Assembly (NCBI GenBank): GCA_905193765.1
Contig: CAJJPZ010000005.1
Coordinates: 1-41,640 of the forward strand
Source: an uncultured Eubacterium sp.
GTDB taxonomy: Bacteria > Bacillota > Clostridia > Peptostreptococcales > Anaerovoracaceae
Direction: 5' to 3'
DNA: 41,640 bases
Position numbers and translations under genes: made by a program. The notes under the pieces are model-generated. The model was not told where the DNA came from, did not search any database, and worked only from the letters and a program-made list of their open reading frames with translations. Numbering within the stretch: the stretch's first letter is position 1; each line of letters starts with the position of its first letter. This document shows, in pieces, positions 31,106 through 39,683 of the stretch.

Positions 31106-33910
31106 TTATGGCAGATAGTTCAGCGGGTTCTGCGCCACGCCGTTCACTCTGATCTCGAAGTGTATGTGCGGCCCTGTGCTTCGTCCGGTGCTTCCGGACT
31201 CAGCTATGTGCTGTCCCTTGTAGACCTTGTCGCCTACATTGACGAGGACGCTGCTGTTGTGACCGTACCTTGTGACCATGCCGTTCTGATGGTCTATCTC
31301 CACCAGATAACCGTATGCCCCTGCATATCCCGCAACGGTCACCGTTCCTCCGTCAGACGCCAGTACATCTGTGCCTGTAGGGCATCCCAGGTCTATACCT
31401 TCGTGGGATCTGCCCCAGCGTGCGCCGAAGTTGGACGTCAGGGTATAGCCGCCACTGGCAGGCCATGCGAATTTGCCCGATCCCACAGTTGCCGGACGCT
31501 TCTTCGTACCCACCAGGATGACTTCCTTGACAGGCTCCTTCTTGACAGTTGTGACGAGATTGTTCTCTTCTATGACTTCGCCGTTCACGGTGGTTATCCT
31601 TGCAGTTATCTCGTCGAGGCCGTCCTTGCCCTTCTGTTTGGTCTCCTTGTCGCCTTTGTATATATCCTTGGTCTTCTGTTTCTCCACCTCGTGCTCTATG
31701 ACCTTGTCATATGTGACAAGCTCGGTTATCTTTACCGTGAGCACCGGGGCATGCTGTCTGATGGTCAGCGTGCTGCCCACCTCCAGCTTCTTGGGATCCA
31801 CGCCTTCGTTATCCCTGAGCAGTTCTTCCTCCGTCATGGAATATAGCTTGGCGATATCTGCCAGCGTCTCGCCGACTACGACTTTGTGCACCGAGTCCTT
31901 CTCTCCGCTGGTGCAGAGCCGTTCCACCATCGCTTCCTCAGATACCACATCCTGGAGCGGCGTATTGCTTTTCTTTACTTCAACCTTTTCTATGAATACG
32001 GCTTCTTCTATCTCAGAGACTTCGTAATCGCTGGTATACCTGTCCTTTATATCCTGAAGGACGGCGGCGGCTGTATCCTTGTTCTCAACAGCTCCCATTT
32101 TTTTGCCGTTTACATAGATCCCGTAGGCCTTGACATTGACGTCGCCCATGTATGTCAGACGTTTCAGCACTTCGTCCGATGAATCCGGGGTTATGCTGCT
32201 GCCTATGACCGGCACGCGCTTGAAAGTTATGTCGTCCTTCGCATCTATGACTACGTCAAGGTTCTTGTCCTCTGTCAGCGCCCCCTGCACCAGGTCGGTT
32301 ATCTGAAGAACGGTATCTTTCTCCTTGACATATCCCAGGTGCCTGCCGTTGTAGGCATACTCATATGCCGTGCAGTAGTTGAATACGCCTGCGATCCCCA
32401 CCGCAATGGTGAGGAGTATCGAAAACGATACCAGCAGCGGCTTCTTGTGTTCCTCGCAGAATCCCTTGAACCGCTTCATCTTCCTGCCCAGCGGGCTCTT
32501 CTCGTATCTTATCTTCCTGATATGCGAAAGTCTGGCTGCTGCTTCCCTCGCCTTCTCACGACGTTCTTCACGATCCTGCTGCATGGCAGCCTGTTCTTCA
32601 GGCGTGGCCGCCTTTTTTTCGGCCCTGCTCCGGATCCCCAGGAAGTCCTTCAGGGAAACCGTCGGCAGTTTGTTTACCTTTGTGTTTATCTCTAAGCCTT
32701 TGACCTTGACGACGCCTCCGCCAAGCTCTGCGTCAGCTTCTCTCTTTTTTTTTAACTCCGCTTTGCGCTCCTTTTCAGCGAGCTTCTCAGCGTGCTTTTT
32801 TTCGCGACGGTCCTTCTCGGCCTTTCGCTCCGCTATCTTGCGGGCGGCTTTCTGCTCTTTGGCAGCTCTGGCGCGTTCCTTCTCCGCCATGTTGCGAGCC
32901 TCTGCTGCCAGCTTCCTCTCGCGTCTGAGGATCTCCTTTTCCTTCTTCAGGAATTCCTTTTCGCTTGCCCTTGTCTTCAGCGCTTCTATCTTGCGTCTCT
33001 GGGCTTCCAGGATCTCTCCCACTTCGTCCAGTTCCGTCTGTCTCTCAGCTTCCGAATGCTGTTCCGAAGCAGGATCCTGCAAAGGGATCTCCGGCCGTGC
33101 CGGTGCAATGCCCGTCGGCTGTGTCGCACCGACTGTGACTGACGGTGGTGCCGGCGCAGCTGCAACGCTCTCCGCTCCTGCCCGTTTTATAGCTTCGATC
33201 CGCTGCTTCACTTCCTGAGCGACTTCCGGATCGCGGGTCACTGCATCACGGTGTTCTTCATTTTCCTTGAATTCCGTGCCCATGGTATCGAGAGCCTGTT
33301 TCATCATGACGTCTCTGGCGCGTTTCTCTGCTTCAAGCGCCTCGCGTCTCTTTCGCTCTGCTTCCTTCTCTATCATTGCAGCACGTCTCTGAGCCTCAAT
33401 GGCCTTCTGTTCCTGTTTCTTCAGTTCCATCTCGCGCTGCAGGGCTTCTCTGTGCTTTTCACGCTCTTTCTGTGCATCTCTCCTGGCCTGCTCGACGATA
33501 GCCTTATGGGCAGCCCGGAGTTCCTCCGACTCTTCAATACCGGCATGACTGTTTCCCGCTGCTGCGTTAGGGGCAACCGTTATACTCTCTTCTGCGTTTT
33601 TCAGCGAATGTACGCTTTTTCTCAGATCCTGGAGACCTTCGAACATCTTCCTGGCGTCTTCGTTCTGCATCAGCATGGCTTTCCTGTCCGCTTCACTTCC
33701 GGCCGGTCTGCCACCTGCCTCACCGCCCTCCATCTTCGGAGCTGCGCTTTCAGGAGCCTGTCCCGCTGCAGCTGTTTTCATCTCTGCTGCTTCATATGTA
33801 TCCCCTCCGGCCTGCTGTGCCGGTGCGCCGCTCTGTGCAGGGCTCACACCGCCTTCCGGTCGCGGATCAGCTGAATTTTTTCTTTTGTTACTTCTCCAAA
33901 GCATTGACAT
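31106..33910 (-). CDS. M23 peptidoglycan endopeptidase with LysM, G5 and a long cytoplasmic coiled coil
   Basis: 934 residues. Residues 1-490 are cytoplasmic: a Pro/Ala/Gly-rich start, then two long Lys/Arg/Glu coiled-coil tracts (about 130-245 and 285-395) and a conserved-looking linker. A membrane segment is at 491-511. Outside are a beta-rich region, LysM (675-717; VGETLADIAKLYSMTEEELL), G5 (about 725-800) and a complete M23 domain with zinc ligands H836, D840, H915 and H917 (SHEGIDLG; GPHIHFE). It should cut peptide cross-bridges. The start at 33910 lies inside the 3' end of the dnaD-like gene (67-bp overlap), after AGGAG. Ordinary LysM-G5-M23 proteins lack the cytoplasmic half. Confidence 0.92.
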   Translation of the reverse strand: MSMLWRSNKRKNSADPRPEGGVSPAQSGAPAQQAGGDTYEAAEMKTAAAGQAPESAAPKMEGGEAGGRPAGSEADRKAMLMQNEDARKMFEGLQDLRKSVHSLKNAEESITVAPNAAAGNSHAGIEESEELRAAHKAIVEQARRDAQKEREKHREALQREMELKKQEQKAIEAQRRAAMIEKEAERKRREALEAEKRARDVMMKQALDTMGTEFKENEEHRDAVTRDPEVAQEVKQRIEAIKRAGAESVAAAPAPPSVTVGATQPTGIAPARPEIPLQDPASEQHSEAERQTELDEVGEILEAQRRKIEALKTRASEKEFLKKEKEILRRERKLAAEARNMAEKERARAAKEQKAARKIAERKAEKDRREKKHAEKLAEKERKAELKKKREADAELGGGVVKVKGLEINTKVNKLPTVSLKDFLGIRSRAEKKAATPEEQAAMQQDREERREKAREAAARLSHIRKIRYEKSPLGRKMKRFKGFCEEHKKPLLVSFSILLTIAVGIAGVFNYCTAYEYAYNGRHLGYVKEKDTVLQITDLVQGALTEDKNLDVVIDAKDDITFKRVPVIGSSITPDSSDEVLKRLTYMGDVNVKAYGIYVNGKKMGAVENKDTAAAVLQDIKDRYTSDYEVSEIEEAVFIEKVEVKKSNTPLQDVVSEEAMVERLCTSGEKDSVHKVVVGETLADIAKLYSMTEEELLRDNEGVDPKKLEVGSTLTIRQHAPVLTVKITELVTYDKVIEHEVEKQKTKDIYKGDKETKQKGKDGLDEITARITTVNGEVIEENNLVTTVKKEPVKEVILVGTKKRPATVGSGKFAWPASGGYTLTSNFGARWGRSHEGIDLGCPTGTDVLASDGGTVTVAGYAGAYGYLVEIDHQNGMVTRYGHNSSVLVNVGDKVYKGQHIAESGSTGRSTGPHIHFEIRVNGVAQNPLNYLP

Positions 33911-35115
33911 CTTTCTCCTGTTTCAAGAATACCTGTGTCCTTGCAATGCGGACACGTGTATTTAATATCCATATAGTCCAGTTCGAATCCGTTGTCCGTA
34001 AGCAGGAACGCCTTTTCCGTACTCAGTGATTCGACCTTGTGTTTTATCGTATCGGAGGCCTGCTTCCTGTCCACCCTGTTTGAAATGATGATCTTCGAAA
34101 GCTCGGCGCTGTATCCGTTGATTTCCTTCTCTATTTCCTTTATGCGGGGCACCTTGTCGTAGACTTCCTGTCTGCGCTGCTCCGCCTCCTGTTCTTCCGT
34201 CATCCTCAGGAAAGAATAGTAGCCCGTTATATCGCTGGTAGTCAGTTCCTTCCTGCTGCCTGTCTTGCCGCTCTGCTGCTCCTCATACCAGTTGAGGAGG
34301 ACTTTGTTGACATAGTTTATGTTCGGGTTTGATATGCCCGAAGTCTTGCTGCACGCCGTCAGCACCTTTTCCAGTGAGAAGTCCATGGTCTCGAACCAGG
34401 AATCCATTATCCGCTGCTCCTCCTCCGTGGCCCGTCTGGAAAATCCCAGCGCCTGGAATACTCTGCCGTAGAGATGCTGTTTCTTCTCTATACCGCTGAG
34501 GTATTTCTCCACAGTCTCCACGTCCCGCATGCCTTCGGTAGCCCAGCTGTTCACCACAGCTCCTATGTATTTGAGATTCTTCTTTTTCCTGCGTGCACAG
34601 TATGAGAACCCGTATACGATTATCTCCGGTGTGGCGTTGTAGTCGTTTATCCACGACAGGATCTCCATCATTTCCGTACCGCTTATTATGCGACCTGCGA
34701 TTTTTTCGATCTCCCGGAACATGTCCTGTATATCCTTGTCCGCCATGAAAGACTGAACGTTCTGGTCAGATACGCCTGGACGCTTCGGCTCCTTCTCGCC
34801 GTAAAGCTGCTCCCTGAGCACTCTGAACTCCACGTCATAGTCGAACTTGTCTTCGGGGTTCCGTCTCACTTTTCTGACAGCCCCCATCTTCTCCCAGTGG
34901 TTCCAGGCCTTGAGGACGTCCTCATGCTCCATGGAAAGGTTCTTTGCGATGTCCTCGTTGGTCAGCTCCACGCCGAGTCCGGCATACATCAGCGCGAACA
35001 GGTAAACTTTGACGAAGTCCCCCGGCGCGCCTGCCATGTATTCGTTTATAAAGATATTCTCCACGCTGGTGTCCAGCAGGAAATAATCTCTCGTCTTTTC
35101 TTTTATAAAGCCCAT
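33844..35115 (-). CDS. DnaD-like primosomal protein fused to a DnaC/DnaI N-terminal domain
   Basis: 423 residues. A winged-helix DnaD N-domain (about 30-85), a DnaD C-domain-like repeat (about 130-200; GTEMMEILSWINDYNATPEI) and a second one (about 215-290; NPNINYVNKVLLNW). Residues 315-410 instead match the N-terminal, helicase-binding part of DnaC/DnaI-type loaders: a zinc site with C388, C391, C403 and C405 (CPHCKDTG; CQCFGE). The AAA+ domain that should follow is absent; the frame ends at RDRKAV. It follows dnaB and should help load the replicative helicase. Start chosen at 35115 with GGAGGAT upstream. Confidence 0.85.
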   Translation of the reverse strand: MGFIKEKTRDYFLLDTSVENIFINEYMAGAPGDFVKVYLFALMYAGLGVELTNEDIAKNLSMEHEDVLKAWNHWEKMGAVRKVRRNPEDKFDYDVEFRVLREQLYGEKEPKRPGVSDQNVQSFMADKDIQDMFREIEKIAGRIISGTEMMEILSWINDYNATPEIIVYGFSYCARRKKKNLKYIGAVVNSWATEGMRDVETVEKYLSGIEKKQHLYGRVFQALGFSRRATEEEQRIMDSWFETMDFSLEKVLTACSKTSGISNPNINYVNKVLLNWYEEQQSGKTGSRKELTTSDITGYYSFLRMTEEQEAEQRRQEVYDKVPRIKEIEKEINGYSAELSKIIISNRVDRKQASDTIKHKVESLSTEKAFLLTDNGFELDYMDIKYTCPHCKDTGILETGERCQCFGEVTKEKIQLIRDRKAV

Positions 35116-35127
35116 TGGATCCTCCGG

Positions 35128-36453
35128 TTACATACTGCCTCCTGTACTGTCGACAAATCGTGTCAGTTTTTCCAGCCATGCCAGTTTGACGGTGCCCGTA
35201 GGTCCGCTCCTGTGCTTGGCCACGATAACTTCGCACTCACCGGGAGATTCAGTATCTTCATTGTAGTATTCATCTCTGTAAAGGAAAATAACTATGTCCG
35301 CATCCTGTTCTATGGAACCCGATTCTCTCAGGTCGGACAGCATCGGTCTGTGGTCGGTCCTCGTTTCAGGCGCTCTCGAAAGCTGCGAAAGCACGATAAC
35401 GGGACAGTCCAGCTCTCTTGCCAGCAGCTTGAGGTTCCTGGATATCACCGATATCTCCTGTGTCCTTGAGTCCGATTTTCCTTCCGGAGTCATCAGCTGG
35501 AGATAGTCTATGACCACGAGATCCAGACCTTCCTCGGCCTTGAGTCTCCTGCATTTACTCTTCATCTCCATTATGGTGATACCCGCTGTATCGTCTATAT
35601 GTATATTCGCGCCGGACAGCACGTCCATCGCGATGTTTATATCATCCCAGTCCCGTCTCTCCAGTCTTCCTGTCTTGAGACTCTGCATGTCCACCTTGGA
35701 TTCCATGGAGAGCAGTCTCTGTCCCAGCTGCTCCTTGGACATTTCCAGGCTGAACATCATGACCGAGGCTCTGCCTTTGACCGCTGCATTCAGCGCCAGT
35801 GAAAGGGCGAAAGCCGTTTTACCCATGGCAGGTCTTGCTGCCAGTATTATAAGGTCCGACTTCTGCAGTCCGGAGGTCATCGTGTCCAGATATTTGAATC
35901 CTGTGGTTATGCCTGTAAGGCCGCCTTCCATCTGCGAAGCCTTGTCTATTATCTCTATGTTGGAGATCAGCACGTCCCTGATATGGGCATACTGTCCCTT
36001 CTGACGCAGCTGTGATATCTCGAATATACCGCTCTCTGCATAGTCCAGCATCTGGTTGGCATCCATGCCGCCCTCGTAGCCTTTGACCACGATGTCGTCG
36101 GCCGTATCTATCAGTCTCCTTACAGAAGCCTTCTCTGCCACGATCTTGCCGTATTCCAGCGCATTGGATGTAGTCGGCGTGCCCGAGGAAAGCGAAGCGA
36201 CGTATGCTCTTCCGCCCACCATATCGAGGCTGCCTCTCTTCTTCAGCTCCTCTGCCACTGTCAGTGCGTCCACCGGAACGTTCTTTCTGTTCAGATCCAG
36301 CATCGCCTCGAATATCTCTGTATGGTTCTTGTCGTAAAAGTCCTGAGGCTTGACCACCTCTACCACGTCAAAAAGTGCATCCTTGGAAAGCAAGGCTGCA
36401 CCCAGAACGGATTTTTCAGCTTCTGTACTGTGTGGAGGTATTCTTTCTTCCAT
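35128..36453 (-). CDS. dnaB: replicative DNA helicase
   Basis: 441 residues. The N-terminal DnaB domain (PPHSTEAEKSVLGAALLSKD) is followed by the RecA-like ATPase with Walker A AARPAMGKTAFAL, Walker B LVVIDYLQLM and the arginine-finger region (SDLRESGSIEQDADIVIFLYR). It unwinds DNA at the fork. The ATG at 36453 is preferred over 36459 because TAGGAG then has normal spacing. It follows rplI by 27 bp in the conserved order gdpP-rplI-dnaB. Confidence 0.97.
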   Translation of the reverse strand: MEERIPPHSTEAEKSVLGAALLSKDALFDVVEVVKPQDFYDKNHTEIFEAMLDLNRKNVPVDALTVAEELKKRGSLDMVGGRAYVASLSSGTPTTSNALEYGKIVAEKASVRRLIDTADDIVVKGYEGGMDANQMLDYAESGIFEISQLRQKGQYAHIRDVLISNIEIIDKASQMEGGLTGITTGFKYLDTMTSGLQKSDLIILAARPAMGKTAFALSLALNAAVKGRASVMMFSLEMSKEQLGQRLLSMESKVDMQSLKTGRLERRDWDDINIAMDVLSGANIHIDDTAGITIMEMKSKCRRLKAEEGLDLVVIDYLQLMTPEGKSDSRTQEISVISRNLKLLARELDCPVIVLSQLSRAPETRTDHRPMLSDLRESGSIEQDADIVIFLYRDEYYNEDTESPGECEVIVAKHRSGPTGTVKLAWLEKLTRFVDSTGGSM

Positions 36454-36480
36454 CCTCATCTCCTAATCCGGCGTCCGGCA

Positions 36481-36924
36481 TCAGACTGTAACGTTGACTT
36501 TGAGTTCTGCAGATACCTCTGAGAAAAGTTTGATCGTCACAGTGCTCTGCCCTGCCTGTTTTATCGGTGAAGACATTTCGATCTTCTTCTTGTCTACTTT
36601 GATTTTTTCCTGCTTTTCAAGCGCATCTGCGATATCCTTGGATGTTATGGAACCAAAAAGTTTGCCGGATTCTCCGCCCTTTGTCTTTATTTCAAGAGTG
36701 ATCTTCTCCAGCTTTTCTGCAGTTTCCTGTGCAGCTGCCTTCTGCTCTGCTCTCTTCGCTGCCGCTATTTCCTTCTGTTTTTCAAGGTTCCTTATGTTGC
36801 CGTCGCTGGCTTCCTTTGCCAGTCCCTTCGGAAGCAGCATGTTCCTTGCGTATCCGTCGCTTACCTTGACAACATCTCCGGCTTTGCCGGTACCCTTAAC
36901 ATCTTTCATCAATATCACTATCAT
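36481..36924 (-). CDS. rplI: 50S ribosomal protein bL9
   Basis: 147 residues. The N-terminal rRNA-binding domain (VILMKDVKGTGKAGDVVKVS, then DGYARNMLLPKGLA) is joined by a long charged helix to the C-terminal domain (GGESGKLFGSITSKDIADAL). Typical length. AGGAGGG precedes the ATG. Confidence 0.97.
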   Translation of the reverse strand: MIVILMKDVKGTGKAGDVVKVSDGYARNMLLPKGLAKEASDGNIRNLEKQKEIAAAKRAEQKAAAQETAEKLEKITLEIKTKGGESGKLFGSITSKDIADALEKQEKIKVDKKKIEMSSPIKQAGQSTVTIKLFSEVSAELKVNVTV

Positions 36925-36988
36925 TATTTTACCCTCCTATTGTGAAGTTCCTGAGAATATATACTATTTAATGTTCATCGGCGCGAAG

Positions 36989-38752
36989 TTATAAGCCCAT
37001 GCTCTTATCCAGACTTTCCTTGATCTGCCTGAGTATCTCCTCCGGCATCATGTCCACCTGGGCGCCTGCGGTGTTGAAATGGCCGCCTCCGCCGAATTTT
37101 TCCATGACCACCTGCACGTTGATGTCCCCCAGTGATCTGGCGCTCACGACGGTCTGGCCGTTTTCATCCTGGCCTGCCACAAAGCTGGCTTTCACTCCCT
37201 TTACCGACAGCAGTTCATCTGCCACCTGGGAGTTGACGATCTGCGCGTTGGGATCCTGTCCCGGACATATGGACATGGCTATCCCGTCGTCGTATATCTT
37301 CGCATTGGCTACACAAAAAGCTCTGGTCCTGAAACTGTCCGCATCGGACTGGAAATAGCTCCTGACTTTTTCCAGATCGGCCCCGGCGCGTCTTAGCCAT
37401 GAGGCAGCTTCGAATGTCCTGACTCCGGCCTTGACCGCGAACCTGTTTGTATCCACCATGATACCTGCCAGCAGAGCATCCGCTTCCATCTTGGTCAGAA
37501 CCTTCTTGTCACATGCATACTGCACCACCTCGGTGACGAGTTCAGATGCGGAAGATGCATATGACTGCATGTATGACAGCAGCTGGTTGGGGAGCGCGTC
37601 CTCCGACCGCCGGTGATGGTCTATCACCACTATCCTGTTTACTTTATTTATCACATCCATGGAGGCCACCAGCCCCGGTCTGTGGGTATCCACCACCACC
37701 ACCAGCGACGTCTCGTCTGCAAGGCTCAGCGCCTTGTCGCTGGAAACGAACTCGTAGTCCCCTGTTGCCTTTGCATCCTCGGCGATGCTGATCAGCGCCT
37801 CGTTGTAGGAGTCCAGGATTATGTAGGATTCCTTGCCCATTGACGCCGCCACACGGTGTATCCCCAGGGACGCCCCGAGACTGTCCATGTCCGGGTTCCT
37901 GTGACCCATGATGAACACTTTGGACGACTGGCTCATCAGTGTCTTGAGGGCGTGGGCGATTATCCTTGATTTGCCCTTGTATCCCCTCTCCACGCTCTGG
38001 GACTTGCCTCCGTAATATTCAAAATTCCTGACGTTCTTTACCACCGCCTGATCTCCGCCTCTTCCCAGCGCCAGGTCCAGCGCATCCTGTGCGTACAGGT
38101 CAGTCTCGGCAGGCGACTTGCCGCCTATGCCTATACCGATACTCAGTGTCACCGGAAAATCAGCCTCGGTCTCTATCTCCCTGGCCTGATCAAGTATGGT
38201 GAACCTGCTGTTCACCAGCTGACGGTAGTTCTTCTGCGTCAGTATGACCTGGTAAAGGTGCTCTCTGAATCTTGTTACCGAAGCTTCCAGCTTAGTGCAC
38301 CAGGTCCTTATGAGCTTGTCGATCTCCGTGGAGATCTGCATTTCCCGTGCCTCCCCGGCACTTGACGTGAGCTCGTCGAAATTATCGACGTTTATCACCA
38401 TCACACAGACCTTCTCATCATTGTAGAGATCCTTCAGCGTCTCATATGATGTCACATCCACGAAATAGAGGAGTATAGCTTCCGTTTCACCACTGCCGAT
38501 CATGCCCGGCACCACCTTGAAGTTTCTGTCGTTGCGCTTCAGGTAAAGCACGGTATTTTCCTCCGCCGCGCCTGTGATCTCCTGGAGTTTTATCCCCGTA
38601 AGAGCGAATATGTCTGCGCCTACGATGCCGTCATACTTGAAAACCTCGTCTATACGTCTGCTTGCCCTTGTCACCTTTCCCTGTGCATTGACGACACACA
38701 TCGGCATAGGCGAGTAGTATGACAGAAGTTTTTCTATTCTTCCAACGTACAT
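36989..38752 (-). CDS. gdpP: cyclic-di-AMP phosphodiesterase, GdpP family, without membrane segments
   Basis: 587 residues. Order: PAS-like domain (about 12-100), degenerate GGDEF (about 115-245, ending at YGGKSQSVE) and DHH-DHHA1 phosphodiesterase (from about 275; FIMGHRNPDMDSLGAS, VVVDTHRPG, VVIDHHRRSED). It hydrolyses c-di-AMP to pApA. Known GdpP proteins have two N-terminal membrane helices; here the protein begins directly at the PAS, and there is no hydrophobic segment. The start has GGAGAG upstream, so the gene does not look truncated. The DUF2232 membrane protein encoded just before it may tether it, by inference. Confidence 0.93.
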   Translation of the reverse strand: MYVGRIEKLLSYYSPMPMCVVNAQGKVTRASRRIDEVFKYDGIVGADIFALTGIKLQEITGAAEENTVLYLKRNDRNFKVVPGMIGSGETEAILLYFVDVTSYETLKDLYNDEKVCVMVINVDNFDELTSSAGEAREMQISTEIDKLIRTWCTKLEASVTRFREHLYQVILTQKNYRQLVNSRFTILDQAREIETEADFPVTLSIGIGIGGKSPAETDLYAQDALDLALGRGGDQAVVKNVRNFEYYGGKSQSVERGYKGKSRIIAHALKTLMSQSSKVFIMGHRNPDMDSLGASLGIHRVAASMGKESYIILDSYNEALISIAEDAKATGDYEFVSSDKALSLADETSLVVVVDTHRPGLVASMDVINKVNRIVVIDHHRRSEDALPNQLLSYMQSYASSASELVTEVVQYACDKKVLTKMEADALLAGIMVDTNRFAVKAGVRTFEAASWLRRAGADLEKVRSYFQSDADSFRTRAFCVANAKIYDDGIAMSICPGQDPNAQIVNSQVADELLSVKGVKASFVAGQDENGQTVVSARSLGDINVQVVMEKFGGGGHFNTAGAQVDMMPEEILRQIKESLDKSMGL

Positions 38753-38778
38753 AAAAATCTCTCCTGACTTTCAGTCTG

Positions 38779-39537
38779 TCATTTCCTTTTTACCGGTCCG
38801 AGGGTCATCTTGTTCTTGATGCCCGTTATCAGGTCGAACATGCCCAGCAGAACAAGAAGCATCCTGCATATATTGCTGCAGAGGGCTATGACTATCACGA
38901 TGACCGCTGCGATCTTAGGTATCCTCTTGATATATGAGAACATGAACACCACTGATATCCCCTGCAGTATGAATGCAAAGTCGAATATGAAGTTCACATT
39001 GGCGTATACGGCGGTCCCGAAAGTGCTGCCGCTCATGGATATGCCCCAGGCTGCGAAATACATGAGAAATATCCCCATGAATGCGTTGCCCGGCAGAGAA
39101 AAGTCCATAAAAGCAGGCATATGCTTCACTTTGCTGCGGTTCCACGGCATGTTGCTGACGATGATATATTCAACATATGCCACGATCGTTGCAAAAGTCA
39201 TTATATAGGCCGGGATCCTGATAGCCAGCGCCTCATAGGCCTGTTTGAAAAGTTCAGCTTTCTCGGCTGTGCTCAGCTTGTCCATCTGCGGCACCATATC
39301 CCATACCGGATTCACCGCCACCTGCGACGACACGTCGCTGATGACCTGTTTTATCTGTGCGAACATGCCCTGCTCTGCCAGCGATGAAAACATCAGGATG
39401 ACAGCTGCCGCCACACATACGCTCACTGCTGCATTGAAAACCGCTCTGAACGGCGATACCCTGTCATTTCTCATGTTTGCGGGCATCAGGATCAGTGGCA
39501 GGATGATCGTTACTGTAAATATTATAAAAAGGTACAT
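38779..39537 (-). CDS. DUF2232 (YybS-like) integral membrane protein
   Basis: 252 residues with about seven to eight membrane segments. It matches the YybS/DUF2232 position before gdpP-rplI-dnaB as in Bacillus. The function is not established in the family; some members are thought to be transporter S-component-like. The ATG at 39537 is favoured by GAAGGGAGG 5 nt upstream; the frame upstream to 39552 would include the ribosome site. It leads the operon. Confidence 0.85.
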   Translation of the reverse strand: MYLFIIFTVTIILPLILMPANMRNDRVSPFRAVFNAAVSVCVAAAVILMFSSLAEQGMFAQIKQVISDVSSQVAVNPVWDMVPQMDKLSTAEKAELFKQAYEALAIRIPAYIMTFATIVAYVEYIIVSNMPWNRSKVKHMPAFMDFSLPGNAFMGIFLMYFAAWGISMSGSTFGTAVYANVNFIFDFAFILQGISVVFMFSYIKRIPKIAAVIVIVIALCSNICRMLLVLLGMFDLITGIKNKMTLGPVKRK

Positions 39538-39563
39538 TGTGCCTCCCTTCATTCGTACCGTTC

Positions 39564-39592
39564 ATTATACCATACTTCACGGTCATATGACA
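39564..39592 (-). promoter_or_regulatory. promoter of the DUF2232-gdpP-rplI-dnaB operon
   Basis: On the minus strand TGTCAT (39587-39592), a 17-bp spacer and a perfect TATAAT (39564-39569) with an extended -10 TGG. The remaining sequence to 39683 holds a short TCCGGG/CCCGGGA stem without a T-run and no gene. Confidence 0.7.
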
Positions 39593-39683
39593 GTTTTTTT
39601 ATCAGACACCCCTTCCCTTCTCCCATTCCCGGGCTTTCCCGGACTCGGGGATGGCTCTCGCCTGCAGGATCTCCGCCTGCCGT

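Noticed and set aside
32379..33218. 279-codon plus-strand frame opposite the M23 gene
   Set aside because: Ser/Phe-rich mirror of the Lys/Arg/Glu coiled-coil coding sequence; a typical antisense artefact.
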